Source: Pardosa pseudoannulata
Lineage: Eukaryota > Arthropoda > Arachnida > Araneae > Lycosidae
DNA: 64,000 nt
NCBI GenBank assembly: GCA_032207245.1
Contig: CM063504.1
Coordinates: forward strand, 22,508,565-22,572,564
Reading direction: 5' to 3'
The position numbers and the translations under genes are program-made. The notes beneath the pieces were generated by a model. The model was not told the DNA's origin. It saw only the letters and a list, made by a program, of their open reading frames with translations, and did not search any database. Below are positions 12,162 through 24,106 of this stretch, one piece after another; the stretch's first letter is position 1; each line of letters starts with the position of its first letter.

Positions 12162-12403
12162 TGTCACGAAAATTCGAATGAACACACCGTTTAACCTAAC
12201 AGACGAATTTATTGAAGCAAAGTAGCAACTCGCAACTTTACAAGATCGAGAAGTTGCCTACAACTAGTGGGTATCAGCTTTTATACCCGAACAGAATATT
12301 CGAGAAATGACTAATTTACATAATGAAGAAAGATCTAGAATGTTAGAGAACATAAGGCAATAATAAATAACATTTTAAAATTAAAATCCCATACTTTGGA
12401 TCA
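12162..12403 (-). mobile_element. LTR-like remnant
   Basis: Read on the minus strand it has a TATA box (GGGTATAAAAGC, plus-strand 12276-12288), an AATAAA signal about 75 bp downstream (plus 12204-12216) and a terminal CGAATTTTCGTGACA ending in CA at 12162. This order is that of a retroviral-type LTR. The 5' end and a duplication are not found, so it may be truncated by the tRNA-like sequence next to it. Confidence 0.5.
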
Positions 12404-12482
12404 ACCGCCATGGCGAGAACCGAACCCACAAACTTTGGGTCTGGATCTCGTGCTCTGACCATTCGGCCACTGAGGTCGTTGA
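12404..12482 (-). mobile_element. tRNA-like sequence, head of another SINE family
   Basis: The minus strand reads ACCTCAGTGGCCGAATGGTC (A-box-like), an 18-base middle, then GTGGGTTCGGTTCTC (B-box-like). It is not SINE1: the head and the following sequence differ. I could not fold a clean cloverleaf with paired acceptor stem, so it is unlikely to be a functional tRNA gene. Confidence 0.45.
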
Positions 12483-12888
12483 CAAAGCTTCTTTATGCGG
12501 CAATATTGCCTAGATATTTTAAGGCAACACCCCAATGAAAAGGAAGATAGAAAATGCGTAAAAAATATTTTGAAAATTGTTGTACATATTTACAATTTTT
12601 CTTGCTCATGAGCGCATAAAATCACATTCGTTTGGTTTGGTAGATAGTTTTACGAACTACAAAAGAATGTCTTTTCACAAAAGAGCAGTATAATTACGGT
12701 GGGAATCTATGTTAATTTGGGAAGAATGAGATTTTGTATCCAACACAATTACCAATTCAAGCTCCTAATGTCCTAAATGAATGAAAAATCCCGACCAATA
12801 TTTTCATGTTTTCTTTCGACTTTGTAACTCTCCAGATTTTAAATGAATCAATATCTATAGAACCTACTTAAACCCTACCCGGTTTTAC

Positions 12889-12985
12889 CCGAGCTGAACT
12901 CGGGCAGGCGAAATGTACCATCCTGGCTCTTCCCGAGTGTAGTTCGGGCACTATGAAATTTTCCACTGTGCAATCAGTCTTTCCC
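12889..12985. repeat. Three degenerate 47 bp units with small hairpins
   Basis: Units start at TTACCCGAGCTGAACTCGGG, TTCCCGAGTGTAGTTCGGG and TTCCCGAATTATC. The first two each form a CCCGA..TCGGG hairpin followed by GCA and an AAAT block. Confidence 0.45.
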
Positions 12986-12989
12986 GAAT

Positions 12990-15386
12990 TATCTCACATG
13001 TGTTTTTTATGGTTTCGAATGATTTTGTTTACTTTTCTGGCTACTAGACTATTTGCTGCTCAAAGAGAGAAAGCAGAGGGAAGAAGGTAAGGTGAGAAAC
13101 AGGGTTCTACTGTCGAGATGGCGATGTTAGACTCTGTGCAGTGCTGTGTTTCCGATTGTATCATACATGATCAAATTTTGATTAATAATTTTATAATCAT
13201 TTGTGTAAATGCAAAGGATATAAAAATTTAATTCAAGATAAAATCTAGGTATTCTAAGCTTTATATTTATAGTTAGGGTTAATTGACTCCAAAGTCTAAT
13301 GATTTCTGACCCACAGAAAGCAAACTATACAGATAAATTACTTATTTATTTTAATTGATCGTTTTTACATTAATTTTTAGGAAATTTTATATGCGAATGA
13401 TGCTATTATTTTTAAAAATCTATGTATGTATGAAAATAAGCATAAAAATTGACATTTTCTGACCCATAATCCCGAAATAAAATGAACCTAGAAGGGGCTA
13501 ATAATTTTGCTCTTTTTATATATGCCACACCAAGTTCCTTTCAGGTATCTGCCAGATGCATCAAAGTTAGTACTATTACCGAAAGTTGACAAAATAAACC
13601 CCCATCTAAATGTGTACCGTCCAATTTGTACCTCTTGCGGTCACAAAATTGTGTTTCGCATGTAGTATACATACATATGTGTTTGTGTATTTAAACATAC
13701 TTTTATGTGATTGTGAATTTGAAAGAAAGAGTTTAACATTTGCTTTTATTTCACTTAGTTTGTTTTATTATAGTCTCGCACGCTTATTTCAACTTTCTTG
13801 AATTATTTCAATTAGTTTGCTGTTTGATTTCTAAAAACATGAAATTCGCAATCGAAAAATTGTAGCTATAAAATAAAAACACTCAATTTATCCGTTTCCT
13901 TTCTGCGCTTTATCAGTAGCTTGAAGACTTAATCATGTGTAGTGATATCAGAGATCTTTTGCTCATAAAGTCGACAGCTTATTATATCTTGCTTTAGCAG
14001 TAATCCTTTGTGTAGACCAGTCTGAAATATTGACAGAGATGATGAATAGGTATTGATTTATGATCGTATGAAGATTTGGCAAATTCCTTTCTTAGAAGCA
14101 GCAAATAAATAAAAAGATTCTAATATTGTGAGGTCGTAATAAAATATTAAAAAAAGTACAGCTTTATGTACCACAGATCTGTTACATAATTTGTTGATGG
14201 AATTTTGTTTTAATGAACTTTCCAGACACTTATGCAGTTGAACGTTATCTAAGGCAGCTGTGTTATGCTTCTTTGGAACGCTACGGTAAATTGATTGCGA
14301 CTTAGGGTTAAATTGAATTACGTAAAAACAGTTATGTAAAAAACAATAAAAACAGTGCGCATACATTTTTATCCACCGTACCAATATTAGACTAACCGAA
14401 TTTTGAGTTAAAAAATTGTGCCCATTTCAACAAATGTGCATTACCTACAGCAGTTGTGATATCTTTTATTTTACAAAGTGGGCAACTCATAGGCTACAGA
14501 TAGTAGTAGTCTTAGTACAAACATTATTCGTGACATCACAAAGATGTTTATGATTAAGAATCAGCGTTAAATTTGGCAAACTTGTAGAACTAACTACTAT
14601 GTGATTTCTGAAAAACAGTAAAAGAAGAAAAAATATTTTGTGATGCTTATATTGAAGAGGAAATAGCTTACTTGATATTATATTAATTATAATTACTCAT
14701 ATAAGTACGAAATACTATATTTTATGCAGGTATAATAAAAATGATGTATGTTTATTTCCTTCAATAGTGATAGACTTAGTGAATTGGACACCACTTTAAA
14801 ATAATTAAAAATTGGCCATACATCAAGTTTTCGTACTCATTTTCATCATTCGAAATCACTGAAATTTAATTGGAAGCATCCTAGCATTTTCATTGGTCAT
14901 CCTGTAGCCTGGTGAATCGCCCGGAAATACAAAATTTTCCATTCCATCACTTGTCGTCACAGAAAACGGATTCCCCTGGCCACAAAAATATTTTGTATTT
15001 TCTTTCCCTTATCTTTCTGCTCTCTAAATTTTCTTTTTTTTTGTGTGTGTTATTAACTCATAGTCACCACTCTATATTTTCCTTTCATCTTTCAGCTGTT
15101 TTTTTTTTCTGCTCATTGTCAATTTTTGCTTGTTGTTAGAAATCTCTGGTTTAGAGCGCTCGGCCCATAGAATCCAGTTGTACCAGGCATAGTGTAGCAT
15201 AGCATAGCACCACTATTCCACCACTATATATATATATAGCTTATCTATTTGCTAAATTTGGTTTTCGTCCAACTTTTTAATTGTTAGTGTTAATTATATA
15301 TCAATAATTATTTTTCTCTAAAAATATTGGAGATATTAATTTACGGTTTCCCCATTTGTAATACATTACAAACGGGGGGACTTACC
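12990..15386. other. AT-rich stretch without a recognisable gene
   Basis: Frames reach only 108 codons (14058-14384, minus) and show no family resemblance. There are T-rich runs near 15020-15110 and a short TATATA run at 15226-15238. Confidence 0.55.
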
Positions 15387-15565
15387 TTTAATAGCATTTT
15401 ACCATACAATCTGCTGATTTGTTGCTTTTTTTTGTGGGAGCACCATGTAAGTAGGTCGATGTCACTCCCTTTGAGCACACAAATATTACGAAGCCTTATT
15501 TGGAAAAGGAACACAAAACAACCATGGGGTGGGAGCACAATACGCTAACCACTATACAATCTGAT
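15387..15565 (-). mobile_element. SINE2 copy (tRNA-derived)
   Basis: Aligns with 57463-57640: both carry ACCATACAAT.TGCTGATTTG, GGNAGCACCATGTA and GGGAGCACAAT.CG.TAACCACT. On the minus strand the last block is the tRNA-like head. The B-box segment is damaged here. It abuts repeat X copy A. Confidence 0.6.
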
Positions 15566-15589
15566 AAGAATGGAGAATATATATGTAAG

Positions 15590-16030
15590 GAAAATTCTCA
15601 GGGGTTTTCAAACCCGAAGTCACGGGCTAAAAATTCCCGCTTCTTTTGCATTCTCCTGTTTAACGCCTAAACCTAAATTGACCACTAGGGCTACAGTTTA
15701 CGCCCACAGAGAAGGGGGTCTGACCAATTATAACTCTAGATGGCCCTAGGGGACAATTTAGGAAATTTCCAAACAAAAAGGAAATGCACGCTGTCGGAGG
15801 CAGATTTTTCTAGAGATTTCTCCGCAGATTTGGACTGAGATGTTGACCCAGGTGTTAAGGGTCTTTTACATATAATTTCATGCTAGATGACCCCTCAGTT
15901 TGTCCTGTCCCTATGATGTAGTAGGAACCCGTCCTCAAACGTTATCTTAATAAAGGTCTTTAGCTGAAATGGTGTCCTTTTTATGGGCCATGACTGCAAC
16001 CACCCATCGAGAAGTCCGTCTTATTACATA
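15590..16030 (+). repeat. Repeat X copy A
   Basis: About 430 bp repeat beginning at TTCTCAGGGGTTTTCAAA. Landmark blocks are 'aaattcccgcttc', 'ctaaattgaccactaggg', 'gacaatttaggaaatttcc', 'gacccaggtgtta', 'cagtttgtcctgtccctatg' and 'aataaaggtctttagctgaa'. Copies B and C lie at 20466-20783 and 49057-49470. No protein is recognised. It ends near an ATATATAATT stretch. Confidence 0.75.
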
Positions 16031-16791
16031 TATAATTATTAAATAAACTTATTTTCTCAAAAAAAACTCATAGGATCTAGACAGTATCTGCTTACTATAT
16101 CATTAATATACCCTACCTCTACATAGGTCTAGGCTTTCGGAGAAAATGGATTGTAAACTAATAGTTTTTTAAAAGAAGAGTTTAGAGTATAAATAAAAAT
16201 GTCCTTCATAATACCACTTTTCATGGTGAATTAGCAATAAAAATTGAGTTTGGTTAATGATCCTTAATCCAAAAAGCTATAATCGATGAAAAAGTCCGCC
16301 TTCCTTTAATATAAATAATGCTATTTTTAGAACAAAAGCAACATGCAGGCATTCATTAATTCATTGATTTCTCAACACAGAGCTGATAAGCAAAATAGAC
16401 TTTAAATTAATCAAGCATCTACACTATACGGAGAAATCTTTGGCTCTTGCTTCAGTATAATATTTTTCAGAGAATGGAGTAAATTCTGATTTATGACTAT
16501 TTTGCTTAAAACTTTCAAGGCTACATTTTACGAAGATAAATGAAGAAAACTTTCGATTTTTCAAAGGACAAATCAATTACTTTTAACACCCCCTATCCCT
16601 ATCTCAGATTCTAAAAGCGAAGCAATCAAGGGTAATGAATCCTTTGACAAAGAGAAATTCTGTAAATTTCGTCGTAAGTCAGAGTTTCGTGTGTCAGCAG
16701 TTTGTATTTTTTACAAATTAGTGAATATATATTTTGCGAAATTAAATGTTAAAGGGCAAATTTGTAATGATTTAGCATTTTTTAATGTTAA
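16031..16791. other. AT-rich stretch without a recognisable gene
   Basis: No frame or repeat assigned. Confidence 0.55.
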
Positions 16792-17498
16792 AGTGAGTTA
16801 CATTTTCCTTCTGTAAATTTGGACAAAAGGAATTTTTCTTCAAAATTGTGTTTGTCAATTTTTCGAAAAACTTTGAAATCTTTCAAAAATTATAAAAAAT
16901 TTCGAAATTTAAAAATAATTTTCTTAATTTTTTGAAAATTTAAAAAAATTAAAAAATTGTTAGTATTTAGCCTAACGAATATGAATAAATCTAAATACTG
17001 ATTATAAAATATTGGATTATTTGAAACATACTGTCATTTGATAACAATCCAGAATATTCTGGGTTATTTTCAGGAAAATGTACACCTAGTCTAAAATGTT
17101 ATAAACTAGTATTAACTAGTGTAACTAGTTAACTAGAACACCGGCAACAGACAAGCTCGATTTCAAACCCTCAAAGGATAGTGAGTTACATTTTCCTTCT
17201 GTAAATTTAGATAAAAGGAATTTTTATTCAAAATTGTGTTTGTCAATTTTTTGGAAAACTTTCAAAAATTATAAAAAATTTCGAATTTAAAAATAATTTT
17301 TTTAATTTTCTGAAAATTTTAAAAAAGTAAAATAAAAAAATTGCTAGTATTTAGGATAACGAATATGAATATACCGATTATAAAATTTTGGATTATTTGA
17401 CACAGTGTCATTTGATAACAATCCAGAATATTCTGGGTTATTTTCAGGAAAATTTACACCTAGTCTAAAATGTTATAAACTAGTATTAACTAGTGTAC
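16792..17498. repeat. Direct duplication of about 330 bp with 56 bp spacer
   Basis: Copy A spans 16792-17123 and copy B 17180-17498. Both start AGTGAGTTACATTTTCCTTC and end with 'ctagtctaaaatgttataaa' and ACTAGTATTAACTAGTGTA; differences are point changes and short indels. The spacer shares 'cagacaagctcg.tttcaaa.cctcaaagg' with 19957-19985. The copies have no coding capacity. Confidence 0.85.
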
Positions 17499-17637
17499 CC
17501 ATGCGTTGGTTGATTTGGTTAGTTTTCTTTTTGCTACACTAAGAATAATGAAAACCGTGAACTATTACGTAAACCCAATTTCCAAATGGATCATGCTAGT
17601 AGTGAGATTTGAATTCACGAACTCCGGTGCCGAAGTG
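17499..17637 (-). mobile_element. SINE1, minus strand, interrupted by another SINE1
   Basis: The tail begins at the left (ttggttgatttggttag) and the B-box region reads GATTTGAATTCAC in reverse. The head is continued at 17835-17857 after the inserted plus-strand SINE1. Confidence 0.8.
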
Positions 17638-17821
17638 GTCGAAGATGGCTGATTGGTTAGGGTGCTGGCCTTCGGTACCGGATTTCGTGGGTTCGAATCC
17701 CACAGTGGCATGGATGTTCATAGCCATTAGTAATCGGCTTTAAGCTATAGGCCCCGGTTTCATTAGCCCTCGTGTTGCAAAAAGTAGAACGTAGCATTTC
17801 AATCCAAACCAAATCAAAAAT
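17638..17821 (+). mobile_element. SINE1 inserted into SINE1
   Basis: Flanked by a perfect 13 bp duplication, cggtgccgaagtg, at 17625-17637 and 17822-17834. Complete: A-box region GATGGCTGATTGGTTAGGG, B box GGTTCGAATCC, body, and CCAAACCAAATC tail. It is younger than the SINE1 it splits. Confidence 0.93.
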
Positions 17822-17857
17822 CGGTGCCGAAGTGCAGCGGCCTACACATTAAACCAT
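17822..17857 (-). mobile_element. Head part of the interrupted SINE1
   Basis: After the duplication the minus-strand SINE1 head resumes (cagcggcctacacattaaacc), matching the reversed A-box region. Confidence 0.65.
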
Positions 17858-18557
17858 CATTTGAGATACAACTCTCGCATGTGGATATTTTACCCGCTCA
17901 CCTCTTTCCGAAAAATTTTATCTTTTCCGTATACCCTAATAAAAGAGAGATGGACAGACTTACGGATATCAGAAAACTTTAATGGGGAGGACGTTAAAAT
18001 TCAATTAATCGATTTTTCATCTTATTCTAGACAGAGACAACAGCTTTCTGATTGAAAAATAATCTGATAACAGCGAAGTGAGAGCGAACATATTAAACAA
18101 AAGGTAAGAGCCCGGAACACGATATCTGGGAGATTAACTGGAAATTGATATTTTGGCGTAAACGTTTGTTTTCAGAAAGTTCAACTGGAAAAAGAAAGTT
18201 GCAGAAATAGAATGAGGGGTTGATTTAATTGGAGAAAGTGTTAAAGTAATTGAATATTACGTGCTTCGTGAACAGTCTTTAGTCTATGTATAAATAATTA
18301 GGGACATACCATGCTCTTTTGAAACGCTCTTGCAAACTATTTTAATTTCAGTTAAATTGGAACTTATTTCGAATTTCTCTATTTGAGAATGTTTGACGAT
18401 TTATCAATGTATTAGGTTAACGGAAAGTAGTCCGTTTCTCGTACATTATAATCACTTTCAATTTCCACGATGCTTTACATAACACTAAACCACATGTAAC
18501 ACCCAGGCCAGTGTCGTGAAGGCACACGGTGATGTGAAAGATTTTCCAGAATAAGAG

Positions 18558-18732
18558 GCCGAACGATGGTCGATTGGTTAAGGTGCTTGCCTTCAGTACC
18601 GCAGTTCGTGGGTTCGAATCCCACAGTGCCACAGTGGCATGAATGTTCGTAGCCGTTCGGAATCGGCTTTAGGTTGTAGGTCCCGGTCTCATTAGGCCTC
18701 GTGTAGCAAAAAGTAGACCGTAGCACTCCAAA
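18558..18732 (+). mobile_element. SINE1 copy
   Basis: Flanked by a perfect 12 bp duplication ccagaataagag (18546-18557 and 18733-18744). B box GGTTCGAATCC is intact. It has an unusual small internal duplication, GTGCCACAGTGGCA, after the tRNA-like part. The AAACC tail is almost absent, with the duplication starting right after TCCAAA. Confidence 0.95.
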
Positions 18733-18744
18733 CCAGAATAAGAG

Positions 18745-19124
18745 TATAAAACTTTGGCGATAGTTACAAAGAACTTAATATGCCTACTAAACTGCAAATG
18801 CAATTTTCATTATACTATGCTTTTAACAACTATGCTATAATTTGTTTCATTAATTTATTTATGTTTTAATGAAAATATTTTTTCAAAAGACAAGAACAGG
18901 GTTGCGTTCTAGGATTAAAGGAGTAAATGCAATAGTACCTCCCAATGATGGACAACAACTGGCCAGATATTTTGCCCGCTAAACAGAAGTGTTCATTTTC
19001 AGAGGGTACATACTAAAATATTTTATTCAACATTAAGGTTCTATCAAGCTTTACATAAATAATATATAAATAACATAGTCATAGGTATGCACTTGACTTT
19101 GAAGGCAATGACAAACGGAATTTC
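18745..19124. other. No recognisable gene
   Basis: AT-rich, nothing assigned. Confidence 0.6.
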
Positions 19125-19604
19125 TTAACACATTGACTGCCAGACGCATTTTCGATGGTTTGCCCAAGGCGCCGATGTGAATTTTTTATTATGCGATGAA
19201 TATTATGCTGAAATATTATTATGCCATGTCGTATATGTACCCAAGAAAAAAACTCCGAGATACGCGTTATTTCTGTCCAGCCTGTAAAGAGAAGCCAGCC
19301 TTTTGTGTGGAAGATTGCTTTACGAAGTTCCACAAACAATAAAATGTTATTTTCTCTCCTCCAATTTGAACTAATTTTTATTATAATTTTTGTTCATTTT
19401 TGTAATAAATTTTCCGTTTATGCAAACCAGCATTGATTTTTTGTTCTTTTTCCGGAAGACATCTATCGATATTAGCACTGATATACTACGAGATTATTCG
19501 TAGCTGCACAAAAATGGGAAGTAAACAGCACGAGATAACTCGTTGGCGCCCTAGAAAAGAACGCAATCTACGAGTTATCTCATAGTTCGTAGTCAACGTG
19601 TTAA
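19125..19604 (+). mobile_element. piggyBac-family element, internally deleted
   Basis: TTAA at 19125-19128 and 19601-19604. Inverted ends: CACATTGACTGCCAGACGC at the left and CACGTTGACTACGAACTATG read inward from the right. It retains only the last part of a transposase and about 260 bp of 3' sequence. The right terminal 150 bp matches the MITE at 30672-30987, which shows one source family. A full piggyBac would be several times longer. Confidence 0.88.
19221..19342 (+). pseudogene. piggyBac transposase C-terminal cysteine-rich domain, remnant
   Basis: Two frames joined by a 2-base insertion near 19265 encode CRIC, then RYFCPACKEKPAFCVEDC, FTKFH and a stop (TAA 19340-19342). The CxxC, CxxC, C...C and FH pattern is the cysteine-rich tail typical of piggyBac transposases, which binds the transposon ends. 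The catalytic DDD core is absent, so nothing functional is made. Confidence 0.85.
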
Positions 19605-20465
19605 TTAAATATTTTATTACAAAAGTGTATGAAATGAACAATATAGTTTTGTATCAGCAGAAACTTATTAAAAACAATCCGTTACACAGATTTTTTTAAA
19701 GTCTGCTCACTGTAGGGGTTTTCCAAGAGGATGTTAAAGTCAATGATGATCATAAGTTTTTAACTGTCCCAACAAAACTGTAGTAAATATAACTGGATTT
19801 TGAATTCTAAGAATGTGAAACATCTTTTGGATTGCACCACAACTGGGTTTGTCCAAAGGTATTGTTCTCCATTTTTCCTCTCTAAAAGCAGTTTGCGAAA
19901 TGGAAGGATTAAATTTTCATTTTATTGTTTCCTTATCACAAAACTGTCTTTTACAGACAAGCTCGCTTTCAAAACCTCAAAGGAGTACTAACAACGAGTA
20001 TTTCTACTTTTATTTCGCTACCTCTATCTTATTTTTGAAACTTTTTCTATGTACCTGAAGAGGTAAATACTTTACGATCCTTATTAACACATTGTGTGCG
20101 GGTACATTTCGCAGCGGAATTGTACCGGGAGCAGGCGTTTTGCGCGTAAATTTAGTTATTCAGTTAAATCTCAATAGATCGAAAATTATTTAATTTTTTA
20201 ACCAACTTTTCGTATTTTATATTGAAATATATAAACAAATATATAAATAGAAATATATAAATAACAACCATAAGATTTTTGTAAACAAAAAATATATTTT
20301 TTAGTGGATAAATTTATAATAGTATCGTAAATATGAAAAATCAAATAGAAATAGTAGTATACAGTTTTAATTTTTTCGAATTATGTTATATATAAATATT
20401 TTTACATTATAACAAAAATGAAAAGAGTAATTATAAGATTAATAATGTTAAAACTATTTTTTACT
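19605..20465. other. No recognisable gene; possible TTAA-type end
   Basis: Mostly AT-rich. At 20094 TTAACACATTGTGTGCGGG resembles the left end of the piggyBac element at 19125, and a small hairpin GGTACA..TGTACC follows. No matching right end was found, so I do not call an element. Confidence 0.4.
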
Positions 20466-20783
20466 GAGGGGTCAGTTCACATGAAGTTATAAGTAACAGG
20501 CTCTTAACACCTGGGTCAACATCTCAGTTAAAATCTGTGGGAAAATCTCTAGAAAAATCTGCCTCCGATAGTGTGCATCTCCTTTTTGTTTGGAAATTTA
20601 CTAAAATGTCTGCTAGGGCCATGTAGAGTTATAAGTGGTCAGCACCTTCTCTGAGGACGTAAACTGTAGCCCCAGTGGTCAATTTAGGTTAGGGGTTAAA
20701 AAGGGGAAAGCAAAAGGACGCGGGAATTTTTGCTCTTGACTCAAGACCCCTTGAAAACCCCTGAGAATTTTCTCGGGGTGTCT
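20466..20783 (-). repeat. Repeat X copy B
   Basis: Reverse complement of copies A and C, lacking about the last 110 bp. Contains 'aacacctgggtcaacatctc', 'ctgcctccgatag', 'ggtcaatttaggttagg' and 'gggaatttttgct'. A compound microsatellite lies about 55 bp beyond its 5' end. Confidence 0.75.
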
Positions 20784-20839
20784 AAGGGATTTTATACAAA
20801 ATGCTTACATTAGCTTCCCGATGAAGTTACTTTTCCTTA

Positions 20840-21732
<893 letters not shown>

Positions 21733-21744
21733 TCCTGTTACGAA

Positions 21745-21789
21745 CTTGTGTAGCAAAAAAGTAGACAGTAGCGCGCTTCTAACCAACCA
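21745..21789 (+). mobile_element. Extremely short SINE1 tail insertion
   Basis: Only 45 bp of SINE1 3' end (cttgtgtagcaaaaaagtag ... aaccaaccaa) but flanked by a perfect 12 bp duplication tcctgttacgaa (21733-21744 and 21790-21801). This is a bona fide 5'-truncated retrotransposition event. Confidence 0.88.
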
Positions 21790-21849
21790 ATCCTGTTACG
21801 AAACTTTCAAAAAAGCAAACCCTACCTCAACTTTAAAAAAATGAACGTA

Positions 21850-22320
21850 TGAAAGGGTAAATCACGTGCGCGAGGATATAAGGTTAAAAAAAAGATGGCA
21901 CCATAATCTTTTCATAGTCAATTTTTCCCACAGCTTCGCTCATGGGCATGAATAAGCAAACACACGGTAGCTGTAGTGTAGAGAGAGAGCCCAGGCTCAC
22001 AAAAAAAAAGCAAGTGTCGCTTGCGATCTCATTGCAGGCGCGATCCGTGATGCTCCGTGGCATCATCTGCTTGCCATTGAATCAGGATGTGATAGGAGGG
22101 TCGGAAGCGCTTAATCATCTCCCCAAACTCCCCATCCTCGTTAACCTTTTTCCAGACAATGAGTCAAATGGACGCTTCCGGAATGGACCATTATTACTTC
22201 TTTTTTGTTGTTATTTTCTTTCCTCAGCTCTCTCTCTCTCTTGCCGTACAGACGTGATCAGACAATAAGTCTGGTGTGTAAGCAGATGTGGATGAATTTA
22301 AAGAGGGTGGTTTCATCACG
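21850..22320. other. Relatively GC-rich unassigned segment
   Basis: Less AT-rich than most of the window, with a 108-codon frame at 21942-22268 (+) of no recognisable family and a short (CT)n run near 22230-22240. It could be unique host sequence or an old repeat. I see no promoter or splice evidence strong enough for a gene. Confidence 0.35.
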
Positions 22321-22327
22321 CTAACAT

Positions 22328-22500
22328 CCAGAACTGGGGCGTTTTACGCAGAATAAGCCTTTTAGCGGTGTTGTGTTACGTGTTGCCTTTTCCACTTACA
22401 ATCAGTAAAATAATTTTGAATAATTGAAGCGTGTTTGCTTGGGGACGTAAAACCTTAAGGTCTGATTCCATTGATAATATATTTGGTTTAATGTTTGCTG
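22328..22500 (+). repeat. Dispersed repeat D, copy 1
   Basis: Shares with 27091-27235 the sequence CCAGRACTGGGG.GTTTT.CGCAGAATAAGCCTT, then TTCCTTTTCCACTTA, AATCAR and GAATNGAAG-like blocks in the same order. Family unknown. Confidence 0.6.
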
Positions 22501-22571
22501 TTGATAATTAGAAGATAATAAAAGGTTGTTTATTCCCTCTAAATTATTTCAGTTCAATAGATAATAAGATA

Positions 22572-23047
22572 CAGTGGTAACTCATTTATACGAAACTAAT
22601 ATATAAGAAATATTCAGTTATACGAAGTAATATTGTGCCTCGGCAAAACTCGCATAAGGTTTATGTAATAATTTATTCACATATACGGATATTCAGTTAT
22701 ACGAAACTTTCACTTAGTCAGAGGAATGTTTGATCCCGTGCTTAAATTTTCGTTCGCTAGTCTTATTCAGTTATAGCAAATTTTTGTAAACAGACTTCTA
22801 CTGAGCCTATCAACATCGTCATATGCTTTTCTTCCTTTATCTTACAGAATCTTTATCTGTATTCGTCTTCAAAAAGTGGAGACAGTTTTTAAATCATGTT
22901 TACTATTTCTTTTAACATTTAATATTATTTTAATTTGTGTTTTCATGTTCCCACAGTTGGAAACGAAAACAATTCACATATACGAGGCATTCACTTAAAC
23001 GAAGAATTCTCTGTTCCCCTAGATTTTGTAGAAGTGGGGTTCCACTA
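22572..23047. mobile_element. pogo/Tigger-type MITE
   Basis: Ends CAGTGGTAACTCATTTATAC at the left and, inward from the right, TAGTGGAACCCCACTTCTAC, with TA on each side (22570-22571, 23048-23049). The motif 'attcagttatacgaa' recurs inside, as subterminal repeats. CAGTGG-type ends with TA duplication are those of pogo/Tigger elements. No coding sequence is present. Confidence 0.7.
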
Positions 23048-23229
23048 TAATAATATTGATCTTTTCTTTGGCTTAACATTTTTTTTATCAATAATTGAAT
23101 AAATGTTTGGTAAAAGGACAGTACACCACTCAAGCTTTTCCGAAAAATTAAAAAAGAACTGTTTTAAAAATTGTTTCATTTTAAAAAACATTTTAGTTGG
23201 TCAGTGGCAAATTTTTTAATAAAGTACAT

Positions 23230-23301
23230 TTTACGCTACGATCTAATCTTTTATAATATGAGGTCTATTGAGACTGGGACCTACTACTTAAAACCGTTAT
23301 T
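23230..23301 (-). mobile_element. SINE1 3' half, split by Tigger element 1
   Basis: Reads as reversed SINE1 tail and body (gctacgatctaat, gaggtctattgagactggga, cctactacttaaaaccg). The rest of the same SINE1 continues at 24668-24745 beyond the Tigger element. Confidence 0.65.
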
Positions 23302-23477
23302 GTTATCGAAATCACTTGGTCCCGATTTTCTCTATTCATTTGTATGTTAAAACTATCGCTTTATGTGATCATTACATCGGTTAATGGAATCAGTTTTCGA
23401 ACCTCATTTTAATTGGCAAAGGAATATTCACAATATATTCTGAAGGAACCCATTCTTTTCTTTCCCTTCGCTGTTGT

Positions 23478-24106
23478 TTAAACCTCTAAGCGGTTCGCAC
23501 GTACAATTCCGCCAAACCGATGATGTCTTCAAAGTGGTTGTCACGTACAATTTTCGACCTCCAAAAACGTTCCGATAATGGATGTAATGTACATTTCTGC
23601 CGGTGTTTTCCCCTATGGAGTTTTGAGGTAGGAGGGTCAGGTCGATTGTTTAGGAACTGCACACCTACTCCCGGAGACACAAAGACGCTGATAGCTTTTC
23701 ATGGCTTTGTAAATCTCTATTTCGAAGTATTTCTTTTGCGGTAACAGATGTATCTCTAATTGCACTACTTAAATAGCTTGGATGACTTTAGTAAAAAAAG
23801 ATATAAATCATTCTCTTAAAGAATATTTTTATTTGTACTTTTAGAACCCATTATTTCTTATGGGATGATCTTCGAGACTTGACGAGCTTTATGTGTATTA
23901 AAAATTAACAATCTATAATGTCTATTTATATATCTATTTATAACCGGAAGTAAAGGGTCAGTAACGAGGGTGGGTTTTCTGTATTCCAATCTAGTCGACA
24001 AAGGGTGAAGTAAAAAATCGTAGAACACTTTGGTCACTGACACAATGAAATTTTAGCATATTTTTTGGAGATTTTTTTCCTCGGTGTGTTCCACTCGGAG
24101 GGTTAA
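23478..24106. mobile_element. TTAA-flanked MITE, subfamily 3, inside Tigger 1
   Basis: TTAA at 23478-23481 and 24103-24106. Inverted ends ACCTCTAAGCGGTTCGC and, inward from the right, CCCTCCGAGTGGAACAC match at about 9 of the first 12 bases. Skipping the insert joins 'ctgttgt' to TTAAATTTCCGAGAATTC, which is how uninterrupted Tigger 2 reads (cttgttTTAATTTCTGAGAATTC). The 64-codon minus and 74-codon plus frames inside have no family resemblance. Confidence 0.88.

Noticed and set aside
13610..13801. Short membrane-like frames such as 13610-13801, 14912-15139 and 59849-60106
   Set aside because: Hydrophobic composition follows from T-rich sequence; no start context, splice sites or family resemblance.
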